A DNA stretch of 64,000 bases, from the NCBI GenBank assembly GCA_947646735.1, contig CANTFK010000020.1:434001-498000 (forward strand), read 5' to 3'. The position numbers and the translations under genes are program-made. This document shows, one piece after another, positions 20,301-32,574 of this stretch. Each line of letters starts with the position of its first letter. Position 1 is the stretch's first letter. This DNA comes from Peronospora farinosa. Lineage: Eukaryota; Oomycota; Peronosporomycetes; Peronosporales; Peronosporaceae. A model generated the notes under the pieces. That model had not been told where the DNA came from, made no database searches, and saw nothing but the letters and a program-made list of their open reading frames with translations.

Positions 20301-22700
20301 ATGTCCAAGATACTCGACCTTCCGACATCCCCACGTACTCTTGACTGCACTGATCGACAAATTTTAATATTCGAGTCGCACACGCCTAGCAACCGCTCCA
20401 CTTTCTAGCATAATACATACCACGATTCGGCAGGAACAAGTATATCGTCAATGTATGATCGTCAACCAAAAACGAGTGACCAGATTTTTTTCCCCCGGTC
20501 TCCCCATCGCAAACAAATTTTCTAATTCATCTGGGATGGTTCCTGGAGAAACTTGTTACACCCATATAAAGCATTATCCAACAGTCGCTGGTATATATGA
20601 GGTGCGTTTTTGAGACCAGATAGCATCCGAAGGCTTTCAAATAATTCCAACGGCGTAACGAGCGCCGAGATTAGCCCCGCTCTCTCCGTCATACTGACGA
20701 CATAAAAACCACTCGCTATGTCAAGAGAACAATACCATAAAGCTCCGTCCAGTTCTTCCAATAATTCGCTATTAAACAACATGAGGTAGACCATCAGCTG
20801 AGTGAGATCATTCACCAACCGATAGTCGATGCACAACTGGATGGCCACCCCATTTTTCAATACAATAATCACAATTAAGCTGGCCCTTGGGGATGTGGAT
20901 GACTGGATAATCTTTGCTGATAGATGTCCCTTGATCAGGTCGGCTAACTTCTTTTTAAACCGAGGGGCCACCTTCCGTATACGTTGCGCGATCGGTCTCG
21001 AATTTTCCACATCAAAGTCACATATAACCCCTCGAACGGCTGGGGGCAAGGCGTTACCTTTCTCCATCAACATAACGCTTTTTTCATATTATTTGTCTTA
21101 GCCGGTACACCTCTTTAGAAATATTTCCCTTCGGATCAGGAATATGTATGTCTTTTAACTCAATACCTTCGGGTGAAGGGTCCGCTTCTGGTATGATATC
21201 CCATCCTTATTTTATATCCTCGGCCCAAAGTTCCCCCCCCACTCTAAATTACACGCCTGGTCGTCTGCCTATGACGAGTCTATAAGTTTTCCGTCTCCTC
21301 ATTGGTGGTGGTCATTGTATGTCGGTCTTCCTTAGATGTAATTCATTTGTGAGAGGTCTCTTCCCGTAGATGCACGTTTTCTTCGCAGGTTGTCCTTCTT
21401 TCTCGGGTGACTGTTGGTGTATCATATTAATCCTTGGGACTAAATCCACTGATCGCTGTAAAATGCGTGACGAAGTCTAATACTCTGGTCTCTTCACTAG
21501 TGGCACCTCTTCCTCCTTTGTTAATTCGACCTGATGGTCAAATTGGCCAGTGGTAGATTCATATACCAGATTTAGCCATTCAGAATACCTTCGAGAGCCT
21601 ACTAAGACGAAGCTTGTCTCTAGACACTTGATCTTTGGTCAACCACATATCTATTTTGGTGTCCTCGTGCAATATTAAGAGGCGAGGACTGACGTTCGTT
21701 ATCTTAAAAAATTGTCGACGTCCTACCCCTTAGATCGTGGTGGCCACCCACCGTTCTCCTCTCGTGAACCACATTTTCTACTGTTCCGAAATTTACCTTT
21801 TAAGAGGGACCTCCGCACACCCCTCAACAGTATCTGTACATACTGACCCAGCTTCACGTCTGATACTCTGGTATCATGAAGCGTCCTTCGCCCGGTCAAT
21901 TGCACTCGAGCTTCATCGGGGAGACAGAGAGTTACTTCTGCCAAGTCTAGCCGGATGCCGGCTGGGACCATGAAGTCCACCCCCAGAATTGCGTCTTGAC
22001 CCACCATAGTGCCTACCCACACCTTAAAGATGTACACCAAGTTCCCATCTAAAGTGATCTTGATGCGAGTGCGCCCCTCCGTAGTGTATACAGAATCCCC
22101 AATGCCAATACATTCTTGTCATTCACTTTCATCAATTTGGCAACCTAACTTACGAGCAAAGGCAATATCTAGGATGGATATCGTCACCAGTATCGAACAA
22201 CCAATTTGCATGGTCATTGTTGACCTTTCCAGAGGCTTTCGCTTGCCTGAACCATATAGTGGGAGCGTGGTATTTCCAGTACCACCTGGAATCGCTCGGC
22301 AATAGGTCTAACTCCATCGCTGCATTCTCTCGAGCAAAAATATTAGGCTTATTCAAAGAAACAACATGGACCAAAGGGTAATTTTCAATCTAGGTATATT
22401 TCCAGCCTAAACTGGCATACCCGTCTCCTCCTTGGAATGTTTTCCGCATATGCAAAGACACAACAATTAGACCGCTTGGCTGGTACCAGATTTAAACCTG
22501 GCGAGCGTCCTAATTTGCCATCTTCTCGAGCTTTTCCGGGAACATTCCTGCAAGCTTGGTCGAATTATACCATTTACGGAACAAATTGTAAAACTTCTCC
22601 ATTTGGCATTTCTTATCTCGTAAATCCCTCCACAACCTCGGCACACAAACAGGCAGCGATCAGACGGGTAACCCTTCTTTTCACAGCGGTCGCAGGTCAA
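17356..22700 (-). pseudogene. Decayed gypsy pol and gag zinc knuckle (dual RNase H lineage)
   Basis: Many frame breaks, but the order on the minus strand is clear. A zinc-knuckle-like CDRCEKKGYPSDRC (about 22700) is followed by protease pieces (LFDTGDD about 22190; ILGVDFMVPAG about 21975) and RT (21073-20522, with CIDYRLVN and SLDIASGF). Then come RT end and RNase H pieces (20360-19560), the second RNase H start (SLDGSARVK, NEVE, about 19480-19360), an integrase HHCC region (18737-18438, first finger Cys lost) and core (18589-18314), and the chromodomain (17820-17356, LLVRWKE..GPSWADEVDLNCG). The last motif nearly matches the first element, so both belong to one lineage. Not functional. Confidence 0.85.
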
Positions 22701-22981
22701 TCATTTCCAACAATTCAGATCTCCATGTTTCTTGGACCTACAATAAGCACATCTCGTGTTTGAGACCGCTGACGAAGGACCGTGTCCCTGATCTCCTACC
22801 TGTCGATTGTTCGGCATCCCTAGTCGGAAAATGTTTATAAAGTCTCACATCTACGTCTTCCCCAGCTTCCTTCTCCATTTTGTAGACTAGCCTAGACCCA
22901 TTTCGTTTTTCAAAGATTTTTGGCTATAGTCTTCAGAGCTCGAGTCGTCCAGGGACGACCGAACTGCATGTATAGAACGGC

Positions 22982-23299
22982 TGTAATGGGGAAGCCTATT
23001 ACATAAATAGTTATAGGAATAATACATAAGTACATAAGTAAACATAGGGCTGTATTCGATTAGCGGATACTGCGCGTCATTTTATTATTGGTTTATTAAT
23101 GGGGTGCCAGACCCAATAATTAGCCACTAATAAATTGACTTCCATATTGAGTGGTTCCTATGAGCTAGGGAACATATTCGCACTTAATGCGAATTAAAAC
23201 TAAAATTAAATAAAACAGAGTTATATTTACGCGATAACTAAGAGCGCTTCCTCAACGCCCTTTTAGTGTAAGACGGTAACGGTTCCTTAGCCCGTTACA
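22982..23299 (+). repeat. 5' LTR (TGTAATGGGG...CCCGTTACA type)
   Basis: 318 bp. The same family occurs, inverted, as a solo LTR at 60215-60533. Inverted repeats include ATTCGCA/TGCGAAT and TATTGGG/CCCAATA-type stems. A possible primer binding site, TGGTAGCACTTCG, follows at 23302. Confidence 0.85.
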
Positions 23300-23462
23300 C
23301 CTGGTAGCACTTCGTAGTCCTTCCAATGACCAGATTCGAGATGAACATGGACGAGTCTTCGGTGGCTCCAGCGGTCTCGCTGGAGCATTATGAATACCCC
23401 ATCTCACCTCGGTGGAGTGGCAGGCATAACACCGCCTTGCGGCGTTATCTGGTAAAACCATT

Positions 23463-24222
23463 GTGACGTCGCCGCTGAGCAAAACGGCGTCCGATGATCA
23501 ACGCACCGCCATCCAAGACTTTATGGTGCGCGAGCTCGCCGAAGCGAATCGGCAAGTATTGACTCCCTCGTGCACTTCGCACCATGACGATATCAAGATG
23601 GAGACGTCAACGTACTCCAGTGATGGTCCGGATCGTCTCCCCCTTAATCGCTGGTTTCTGCGAGGTGGATATTGCAATCGCGTCAAGATTCATTGACGCT
23701 CCGACGGCCAAGGTCAATTTCCTGTTGTCTCGGCTTGTTGGCAAATCCAAGGAATGGGACCTCGGAAAGATCGTTGTAGATGAGTCGGCGTTTCCTACGC
23801 TGGACGATCCAGCGTGACTTACTACTGGCTTTAAAGCCTCCTCAAGATGAATCTCGCTTGCGTGCCGATTTCTTCTCACTCCGACAGGGCAAGCTGTCGA
23901 TGCGTGACTACGTGCAGAAGACACGTCATCTTGCTTCGTGTATTACCACGCAGCCAATTGACATGGCTTCAAAAGTCCATGTCTATTTTTGGTATGCAAG
24001 AGGGCATGACGCGTTACTGCCTCACACGTGCTGAACCAAAGTCCTTCGAGGAGGCATTTGCCCTCGCGCTTCGTGAAGATTACACTGTCGCGTCGTCGTA
24101 CCTGCACGCAGCGTCACAACATCCCCGGACGTCTGACCCAGAACCAATGAAAATTGATGCAATCGAGTCCTCTGGTCGCGTCAAATCATTAAGCCGCGCA
24201 TTCGCAATCCTAACACGATGAA
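23463..24222 (+). pseudogene. gag: gag of the inserted gypsy element
   Basis: Three short frames together give a gypsy-type gag. An N-terminal TSPLSKTASDDQR start at 23463 is followed by the capsid-like [23 protein letters not shown] (about 23685-23755), then ALKPPQDESRLRADFFSLRQG and MRDYVQ (about 23830-23920), then EEAFALALREDY (about 24049). Frame changes near 23600, 23780 and 23990 break it. No zinc knuckle was clearly seen. Confidence 0.7.
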
Positions 24223-24285
24223 GTAGTAAAACAGGCCATCGTGCGGCTGTCTGTCATCCACCTGCGCCGGTGACTATGAACACAG

Positions 24286-25260
24286 ATGTCTCACGAGGAG
24301 ACGCTGTGTCGTCGGTGGTCCCGCCAAATAAGAGCGGTTCCAGTAGGCGTGGGGCGCCCTACTGGCAGAAATGGAGCCCACAGTACTCAGGTGGCAGCTC
24401 GGGCTCCTAGCCCCAAAGTGATTCATACCCACTTCAATGCCACCACCATGCGCGATGATTCGAGACTGATTATTATCAGTCTCATCGTCGCTGGAGTGAA
24501 GCGACCACTTCGGAAATTGTTGGATTCTGGCGCTTCCAACAACTTCTTTCGTGCATCCTGTTGGTCACTTCTCCCGTCAACTGTCACGGTTCGAGAAGGT
24601 CCAGGTGACATCGTTGTCAAACTTGCCGATGGACAACCAAAACGTGTCCCGCGTAAAACAGTGGTTTTACCGTACACTTTCGACGGTTTCCAGAGCAACG
24701 ACGAATTTTTGGTGTACGAGATGAACTATGCATTTGATTGCATACTTGGGATACCGTGGCTGTCACGGTATCAGCCGAAAATAGATTGGCTATCTCGGTC
24801 CGTCAAACGACGAAGCGGTTATGACGTCAGTGAAGTGTTTACTCATTTGTTGGTCGCTTCATCCGATTGGCCTCACGTCAGGGTCGTGAACGAACTCGCC
24901 ACGACTAGTAGTCAACACAGAGAGAGCGATGGCCCTCTGTGCGTAGTATGTTCCGTTACACTGACGGAGCCACAGAACGAAGCGGTCGAACAGCGGTTCC
25001 CGCATACACAGACATCGGTCGAACAGGGGTTCCCGATGCACAACGAGGCGGTCGAACAGCATTTCCCGCACACATAGACATCGGTCGAACAGGGGTTACC
25101 GATTCACAACGAGGCGGTCGAGCAGGGGCTCCCGCATACAAGCACATCGGACGAGCAGAGGCTCCCGATCAATTTTGAGGCGGTCGAGCAGGGGCTCCTC
25201 AGATTAATATCGAGGCGGTCGAGCAGGGGCTCCCTCAATACAAGTGAGGCGGTCGAAGAA
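24286..25260 (+). pseudogene. Aspartic protease region of the inserted gypsy element, with tandem repeats
   Basis: LLDSGASNNFF (about 24515) is the catalytic Asp motif (usually DSGAS/DTGAS). GDIVVKLADGQ and FDCILGIPWLSRYQPKIDW follow as in retropepsins. The frame then enters repeats EAVEQ.FP.HTSVEQGFP and stops at about 25077 inside them. The region links protease to RT. Confidence 0.75.
24970..25260 (+). repeat. 66-bp tandem repeat in the protease-RT linker
   Basis: Units starting AACGARGCGGTCGAACAG at 24976, 25042 and 25108 give a 66-bp period, itself made of two related 33-bp halves (GTCGAACAGGGGTTCCCG). The units become irregular after 25170. The period is a multiple of three, so the repeat encoded a repeated peptide. 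Confidence 0.8.
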
Positions 25261-25569
25261 GAGCTCTCGCTTTTGAGTGACGTGAATGGGCGGACTATGG
25301 ATCCGCATGAGACCGACGTGGTGAAGACAGAGCTCCCACGTCTAGAGGGGGTACATCATCCCCTTGTGATAGCGACGTGCCAGTCTCGAGCAGGGGCTCG
25401 AGACGCAAGAGAAAACGCAAGAAAGGAGCATGCCGATCACCGAGACGACGAAATTCACGTCAACATGCTGATGCATTTGATTCCGTAGTGACGGAATCCG
25501 TATGCGCTCTTGAATATGTGGAGGGATCCCCACATCGTGGCCGCTACATTTAGGTAGAGAGAACACCGT

Positions 25570-28500
25570 GCACTGCTGCAGATATCACATCTCTGCCAGA
25601 CCTTGCATGGAAAGACTTCCTTCATGACCTCAAGGCCGGCGACATCGAGCAAGTGTGCATTGTTTCAGCCACCGAAGCAGCCAGTGAAGAAGTTCTGGAG
25701 TCTCGCTCACAAAGAGCCGAGCCTAAATCAGTGCGCGAAGAACGCTTAGCGGCACGGTCTTGGGATGCTCTTCGTGCTTTGTGCAACCCTGTCTACGATA
25801 TCGCCCGTGAGTACGCCGATATTTTCCCGGAAAAAAATTCAGCTGAGCTTCCAGCGGATCGTGGAGTGCGGCACGAGATAGATCTCGTGCCAGGATCGAA
25901 ATACTGCGTGAAACGGCAGTGGCCGTTACCGCGCGACCAAGTAATCGCTATTGATGAATTTTTCGAGGGTCGTCGCAAGGCTGGCCATGTCCGCGAGAGT
26001 ATCTCGCCACATTCGAGCCCGACTTCTGTGAGAAGAAAGCCACCGGCGGTTGGCGCATTGTGCACGCCTTCAACAAGCTGAATGATGCCACGATCCCGGC
26101 TCAAACGCCTATACATGATACCGAATACCATGTCCGGGAGCGAGATCTACAGCGCCATAGATCTGACAGACGGTTTCTATCAGATCCTCATGAGCGACAG
26201 TGACATTCCGTTCACTGCGGTCAGCACCCTAAGCGGTATGCTTTGTAAGTGGCTAGTCATGCCACAAGGCCTTAAGAACGCTCCAGCTACGTTCAATCGG
26301 ATGGTGACACAAGTACTTCGCCCACTTCGTGACTTTGCACCGAGCTACTTGTCGACATTTTTTCTCACAGCCGCGCTGAGCAAAAGCTCAACGCTACGAA
26401 GGTACACCTTCGACACTTGAAGCAGGTGTTTCAAGTTATGCGCGAGAATAAAATGTATGCGAATTTGAAGAAATGTGTCTTCTTCGCTTCCGAGATTCTA
26501 GTACTCGGTTGCTACGTCAGCAAGGAAGGTGTCCGCGCTGATCCTGAGAAGATCTCATCGATCTGTTCCTGGCCAACACCCAGGAACCAAACTGAATTAC
26601 GTCAATGGCTCGTTCTGGCGAATTACTTGCATAAGTATACGAAGAACTATTCTGAGCTAATTCAGCCATTATCGAATTTGCTCAAGAAAGATGGAGTATG
26701 GTTATGGGCGGCAGAACATCAATCTGCCTTCGACTCGTAAAGAAGATCTTGTCCGAGGCACCGAGGCTGATGATACCTGATTACTCCAAGCCATTCCACG
26801 TCGTATGTGACGCGAGCAATTTTGCTATAGGATGTGCCCTCATGCAATTTGATGACGAGGGTCGATAGCGCGTCGTGAGTTTTTAATCACGACAGATGAA
26901 ACCTGCCGAGAAAAATTATCCGGTACACGACAAGGAACTTTTGGCTATGCGTTACGCGCTAATCAAATTTAGAGTATATTTGCTCGGCGAAAAGATGTTT
27001 TCTATCTACAAAGACCACGCATCGTTGCGAACCGCCGTCAAGAGCCCTCACTTGGCCCAGCGTATGGGATGGTGGCTGTCATTTTTACCGAGTATGATTT
27101 TGTGGTGCATCATAATCCAGGCAAGAATAATATTCTCGCTGACGCGCTTTCTCGTCCTGATTACAATCCTCGGCGCGACATAGGTCATCAACAGAAAATA
27201 AGAGTGACGACGATGATATCTGTGCATGTTGTATTGATCTGGGACTTAATGCGATGATTTCGACCCCCGTGCTTTCGATCCGAACTCAAATCGCTGAATC
27301 CTACGCGAATGATTCCTTCTATGCAGGAATCATCAACTATCTCAGAGACCCGAGCGAAATATTACTCGCGAAGCTGACGAAACCAACACGCGACAACATC
27401 AATCATTACGCGCTTGACGGTCCGTTGCTGACGTACACGATGGACGTCTTTGATTCACCGCGTGTCGTCATCCCTGCTGATGACTACATTCGAGCCCGAT
27501 TGGTTCATGAATTTCACGACAGCCCAGCTGGCGGATACCTGGGTCGCGAAAAGACGTTTGCAGCTATTTCTCGCGTATTTTCTGGCCGCTAATGTATAAG
27601 GACATCCAGAATGGGTGCGCTCATGTGAAACCTGTCAGCGTGTGAAGCCCGCGCCGTCTTCACAAGCCCCATTGCGTCCGCTTCCGATTGCTACGGAAGC
27701 CTGGCGCTCGGTCAGCATGGATTTTATCTTTGGCCTTCCACCGGACGAACAGAATCGCACAAGCGTATTGGTTCTAGTGGATCGATTCAGCAAAATGGTG
27801 CATTTTGCTCCAGTCTCCACCAACATTACGGCGGAGACGACAGCGTAGATCTTTATCGATCTTATCTTCAGGCATCACGGCTTGCCAGAATCTATTGTTT
27901 CAGACCGTGATCTGCGTTTCACTTCGGCTTTCTGGGCCGAATTATTCCAGCTATTAGGCACGCGGTTGCTTATGTCTACGGCGGCCCATCCAGAGACGGA
28001 TGGGCAAACGGAGCGTGTGAACAGAGTGCTCGAAGATGTCTTGCGCAGTTATGCAACATCGTTCTCATCATGGAGTTCATTTCTTCCACTTGCAGAGTTT
28101 GCAATCAACAATGCTGTCCATGCGTCAACCGAGTTGACGCTCTTTTTCATAGCGAAACTCGAGGCATCCTCGCGTTCCGGCGCTACTTGCTCTCTCAGCT
28201 TCAGAGCACCCTGTCTTAAATCTTGGTGGGGGAGTATCTACGGATGGAATTGCGCCGAAACTATTGATGATTGATTACGATGCGAATAAGGTTGCTGCCG
28301 GCGCACCTGATACTGGCAATTTCGTGTCCAACGGCATATCAACTCCTGACGCGATGCATTCCATCGCGTCTCCTGTTGCTAATTTTCCCCCAAAAGCGAA
28401 TACGTCGCCTGTAAGTTCGGCTGCAGTAACCGAATTTCTGCTATTACGACAAGGAACCACGCGTTTTGTGCGTGATGCATTACAAGATTTAGTCGACAAG

Positions 28501-29274
28501 CAAAAGGAGAATGCAGACAGAAGAGGTCGAAAGAATATGTTGATATTCCGAGAAGGTGACAGAGTATTTTCATCAACAAGTGGATTACCGAACACCTCAG
28601 TGACGAATTTGGGCGCTAATAAGTTAGCGCCAAGATATATTGGCCCATTTCGAGTTGTTAAGGTGCATGATGACGCTTACACGCTAGACATACCTACATC
28701 TATGCGTTGCACCCCACATTCTATATCGGGCGCCTCAAGACTAACCTACCGGCGGATCTTCCTTCGAATCTTCCTCGCTCTTCTGTGCCGGCTCAAAATC
28801 CGACATCCCTTGACGACATTGACGACGATTGGGACCAATTCCTGCCCAAAAGCGTGTAGACTCGATCTACTGGGGTCCTTCGAACGCAGTCGTCTCAAAT
28901 TGACGTAGGCGCTCAACCAGTACCCGCTGCTCACGTCGAGTCCGCCCAGCAGCCTCAGTTGCAGCATTCGCACGATCTTGAGCTCTCTCAGCCATCTCGC
29001 GAGCATCAAGTAGGGCATTCTTCGACTCCTCGGCTTCAGCGCGAAGTAGGTGCAGCTCATCATTCGACTGTACAGGCGCCCGATTGTGAGAATCGGCGCT
29101 CATCGCCAGAGGTCTTCCGTCGTGATGCTCCTCCTCCCTTAATTGATGCATCGGGTGCGCGACGCTGGATTGTCGACCTAATTGTCGATCATGACGATCA
29201 TAAGTTTTATGCGCCAAGTAATGGCTCGGCGCCCATGAAGAGGCGTGTCGAGAAACATTACAGGGTTCACTGAT
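25570..29274 (+). pseudogene. pol: RT, RNase H, integrase and C-terminal region of the inserted gypsy element
   Basis: RT pieces: EIDLVPGSKYCVKRQWPL (about 25880), SAIDLTDGFYQI (26150) and MPQGLKNAPATFNRM (26260). The catalytic YxDD is damaged at about 26345, where the bases read as LLVDIFSHSRAE in one frame. RNase H: VCDASNFAIGCAL (about 26810) and KNYPVHDKELLAMRYAL (26917). Integrase: HEFHDSPAGGYLGREK, CETCQRVKP (27625), MDFIFGLPPDE, SDRDLRF, DGQTERVN (about 28000) and a GPY/F-like YIGPFRVVK (28640). A chromodomain-like GARRWIVDLIVDH lies at about 29155. At least six stops or frameshifts are present, so it is inactive. Confidence 0.85.
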
Positions 29275-29371
29275 TAGGATATTCGCCGGCGGACGATACA
29301 TGGGAACCTCGAAGTATGCTGGCTCAGGATGTACCAGACGTGGTCGAGGATTATGAATCGCATACAGTAAT

Positions 29372-29560
29372 AAGACGGCGTTCCTATGAGCTAGGAAACA
29401 TATTCGCACTTACTGCAAATTAAAGCGAGGGAACACATTCGCACTTACTGCGAATCAAAGCAGAGCAAAGATAAAACAGAGTTATATTCATAAGATAAAT
29501 AGAAGCACTTCCTCAGCGCCTTTTTAGTGTCAGAAGGTAAAAAGTCCTTATCCCGTTACA
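29372..29560 (+). repeat. Truncated 3' LTR of the inserted gypsy element
   Basis: Matches the last part of 22982-23299 from CCTATGAGCTAGG to CCCGTTACA with about 10% differences and a small duplication of the ACATTCGCACTTACTGC part. The first part of the LTR is missing. Confidence 0.8.
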
Positions 29561-31581
29561 GCGGCGGTTTATGTATCTCGGTATCTTTGAAGGTGCGGGT
29601 GCCTTTTGACGAAACTTGTTTGATCCAAACAACATCTTGCGTCGTCGCGCTTTCGTCCGTTGACATGCTGTCACTACTTCCTATAATTCTTTTTCATCTG
29701 CCAGACGGAACATGTTCAGATTGTCCGATAGCTTCGGGTCGTCTACCGTCAAAACGTAGTGATCGACATGATTCTTTTGAGCCTTGGGCGACCCATCTTT
29801 AATCTTCATCTTCGCCCTGAGTCCAATCACATTCAGGCGGTACAGAATAATCCAGCGGGGTCTCGTCCGACCTTTTCTTTTTATGGTAATACTGTCGGAT
29901 AATAGGTAACCCCGTACGACAGAAACGTATCATGAATTATTGCACTAAGTCTTTCCAGGTTCCTCGGACTGAGCGACCCAATTGACGGTACCAGTTCTGT
30001 ATTGGCCCAGTCAGCAATTATCCAAAAACAAGACATCTTTCGTCATCTGGTGCTTGGTACTTTCATAAATACTGTCTTGACCGTCTATACTCAGCTGCGC
30101 GCTCTATCTTCGTCTTGGTCAATCCCATGGAACTCTTTAAGATCCGATGTCGCTGAGAGTTTATGTGAGGGACCATGTTTGGTTTCTGCCCAGCGCGGCA
30201 TTCGCCATCATCGACTGAGGTCTATCAAATCCATGTTGTCAGGGTCGTACTCACAAGGGCCGACTGATTCCATGTCTACGTTTGTCATGTTATGATCTTG
30301 GCCTTTGTATGCATGTGCTCTAATTGTGTTGAGCGGTCGTCACTTGATCCCCTGGTCTTCCTCTGGCCACACTCCCATAGGGTGTGCCTGCGGTACTTAA
30401 TGCTCCTGCAAAAATCTTTTCATCGCCGCGTCGAAAAGGTCCTGTAGATCACCTACCGAGTTAGTAGGCGCTCCCCCAGCATATTCTCCACGTGGCAGCA
30501 AAATCCAATCTTTTCTTGCTGATTTTTTGTTGGCTGAAAAATTGGAATGATCTTTCATTTTGCCACGCGTCACCGTTTTAGGAGCTTGCGGTTACTGCTC
30601 CGCGTTGCGCGCTCGCGCTTGAAGCAGCGCCGCACCTTTCGGTCCCAGGGGCATCCTAGTCACTGAGACAGTCGAAGATGATCCTTATGACCACTGCCCT
30701 GATGCGATTTGGTCGCTGGCGGCAGGTGTTGTGGTGGACCTTGCCTCGCCCATAGATATCCAGTCTTCCCATACATCTAAGGGTGGCATGTTATGCCTTG
30801 AAGGGCTATTTGAATGTTTCTGGACGATGCTTGCATGTATTTCGTCAGAAGTAAGTGTATCTTTGCTGGTGTGGTACCGACGAGGATCGCTAAGCATTTG
30901 TGCAATTTCTCTAACGTCGTTGTGATTTTGTCGAACTCCGGGGAGAGCAAGTCGTCCGGATCAAACCTTCCTGCGACCTTGTTTGCTTTCCGAAGAAGGG
31001 TACCCAGTGCGGTGATACGCGTCTATTACCGTCTGCAACCGTGACAGGATCGACACCAGTCCACTGAGCTGTCGAAGCAGCTGAATCGCAAGAGTCTTCG
31101 CGACGGGGTCGTTTTCAAGAATGCGCTCAGCTTACCTTGGTGGTATGCCTTCGTAACGTCAGCTTCCGACCATGATGACAGTCCGAACTTCTCGGAGCCT
31201 TTCGACTTGGTATTTTCTGGAGCCCTTATCTGATACTTAGTCGGCTTGGACTGCGCGATCTTTATTTTTTGTTTTTATGGGATCTTAGCCTCTCGGTTTT
31301 CACCATTGGCTAATGTTCCTCTAGGTATTATGACCCAAAGTGTCCTCTACGAGGCCATAGGGAGAATATTTAGGTATTTCTTCTATAAGTTTAACCTGGA
31401 CCATATTGACCAGGCCCTTCCAAGGGCCGGTCAGTCCTTCGATTCTTTGTTTGTTTTTTCATTAGTCACTGGCGATCGTTCTTTAAGTGTCTCTTCGATT
31501 TTGCGCTCATTCTTGACTTGAACATCGTTATCTTCTTGGGACTCGCGGCGATATCCTTCGTCTTCCGAAGATCCGGACACG
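29561..31581 (-). pseudogene. gag: gag of the large minus-strand gypsy element
   Basis: Continues the element beyond the insertion at 22982-29560. The N-terminal frame, traced from the primer binding site at 32574 and then 31581 downward, reads VSGSSEDEGYRRESQED, parallel to the gag start of the deleted element. Further in, PKYSPYGLVEDTLGHN (about 31360) matches PPYVFVEEDNMGHN of that element. The rest (30900-29600) holds only short broken frames. Assignment of the middle part rests on position. Confidence 0.55.
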
Positions 31582-31585
31582 TGAA

Positions 31586-32566
31586 TGTGGTAAAGTGCCA
31601 AGAAAGTTGGAATTTAAGAAAAATGGAACAGAGAGCAAGAGAAGTTCTGGTCACTTCCCCGAGGGAGTGACCACGACCCGGCTTCGAGGATTTACAACCA
31701 CACACCAGGCCCCGCCGTATTAAGAATATAAGGACCCATACGTGCGGAGTCAGCACAGGCCCCAGGGGCCCAGGGTCCCAGAGGCCCAGAGGTACAGGGG
31801 CCCAGGGGCCCAGGGTACAGGGACCAGGGGTACAGGGGCCCAGGGGCCTAATGTCTGAGGGTGCAGAATCGGTACACAGAATATCGAAGATTACAGAAAG
31901 TGCAGGGTACCAAGGAGCCAGTCCTTCCTCCAAGAGCCGGCACGTGGCACTATCTAGATCAAAGGGTTAAGGTTAGGCAAGAAAAGCATACAAGGTATAA
32001 GATAAATAAACACACTCGAATTTGCATTATACGTGCCAGATTTAAGCGCCCCTCCTAAGCTTCTCCGTCGCTTCACCTCTTCCGGGCGGAATACCCTTTG
32101 GCCCCCCGACGTCCAGCAGGTGTTAGACGGCTCAAGCAACGCAAGTTGAACCTCAGGATAGTTGGCCTGAGGTGTCAAGTAAGGGTCAACACTCTACGAC
32201 CCGCTACAGGAAGCGGTTTCCCTACGGGGAAGAACACAAAGGGGTCCAAGGACCAAGAACAGTCAGCCACCAAAGAGGTACATAGTACCAGGTGCATCAC
32301 TCTCGACTAAGTCGATTGCGCCCAAGAAACCCGGTCCCAAGTGAAGTATATCCACTCGGGGACCACCAAGTCCAAGTCTTATACAAAGACCAAGTTTAAG
32401 TCTTCTACGTCAACCGAGGAGCAAGACCAGCCAAGCCGACGGGTACACAAGGTGAGACCCAAGGCCAATACGACACGGTATCGGGGTACCCCCTCCGTAA
32501 GTCGGCAGTCCGGCGCTGTGTGTGTTTGTGGATCTCCTACGTTGTTTGAGAATCCACACCACCACA
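31586..32566 (+). mobile_element. Solo LTR, family A, 981 bp
   Basis: TGTGGTAAAGTGCC...CACACCACCACA with a perfect 4-bp target duplication TGAA at 31582-31585 and 32567-32570. Its last 650 bases are nearly identical to 6750-7401. The first minisatellite is absent and the second is short. It sits within the primer binding site of the minus-strand element. Confidence 0.9.
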
Positions 32567-32574
32567 TGAACCAT

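Larger units (their letters stand above)
22982..29560 (+). mobile_element. Plus-strand Ty3/gypsy element inserted in the minus-strand gypsy element
   Basis: 5' LTR 22982-23299, interior with gag, protease, RT, RNase H and integrase in broken frames, and a truncated 3' LTR 29372-29560. The flanks ACGGC (22977-22981) and GCGGC (29561-29565) agree at 4 of 5 bases, as expected for an old 5-bp target duplication. The host element's gag resumes on the other side. Confidence 0.85.
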
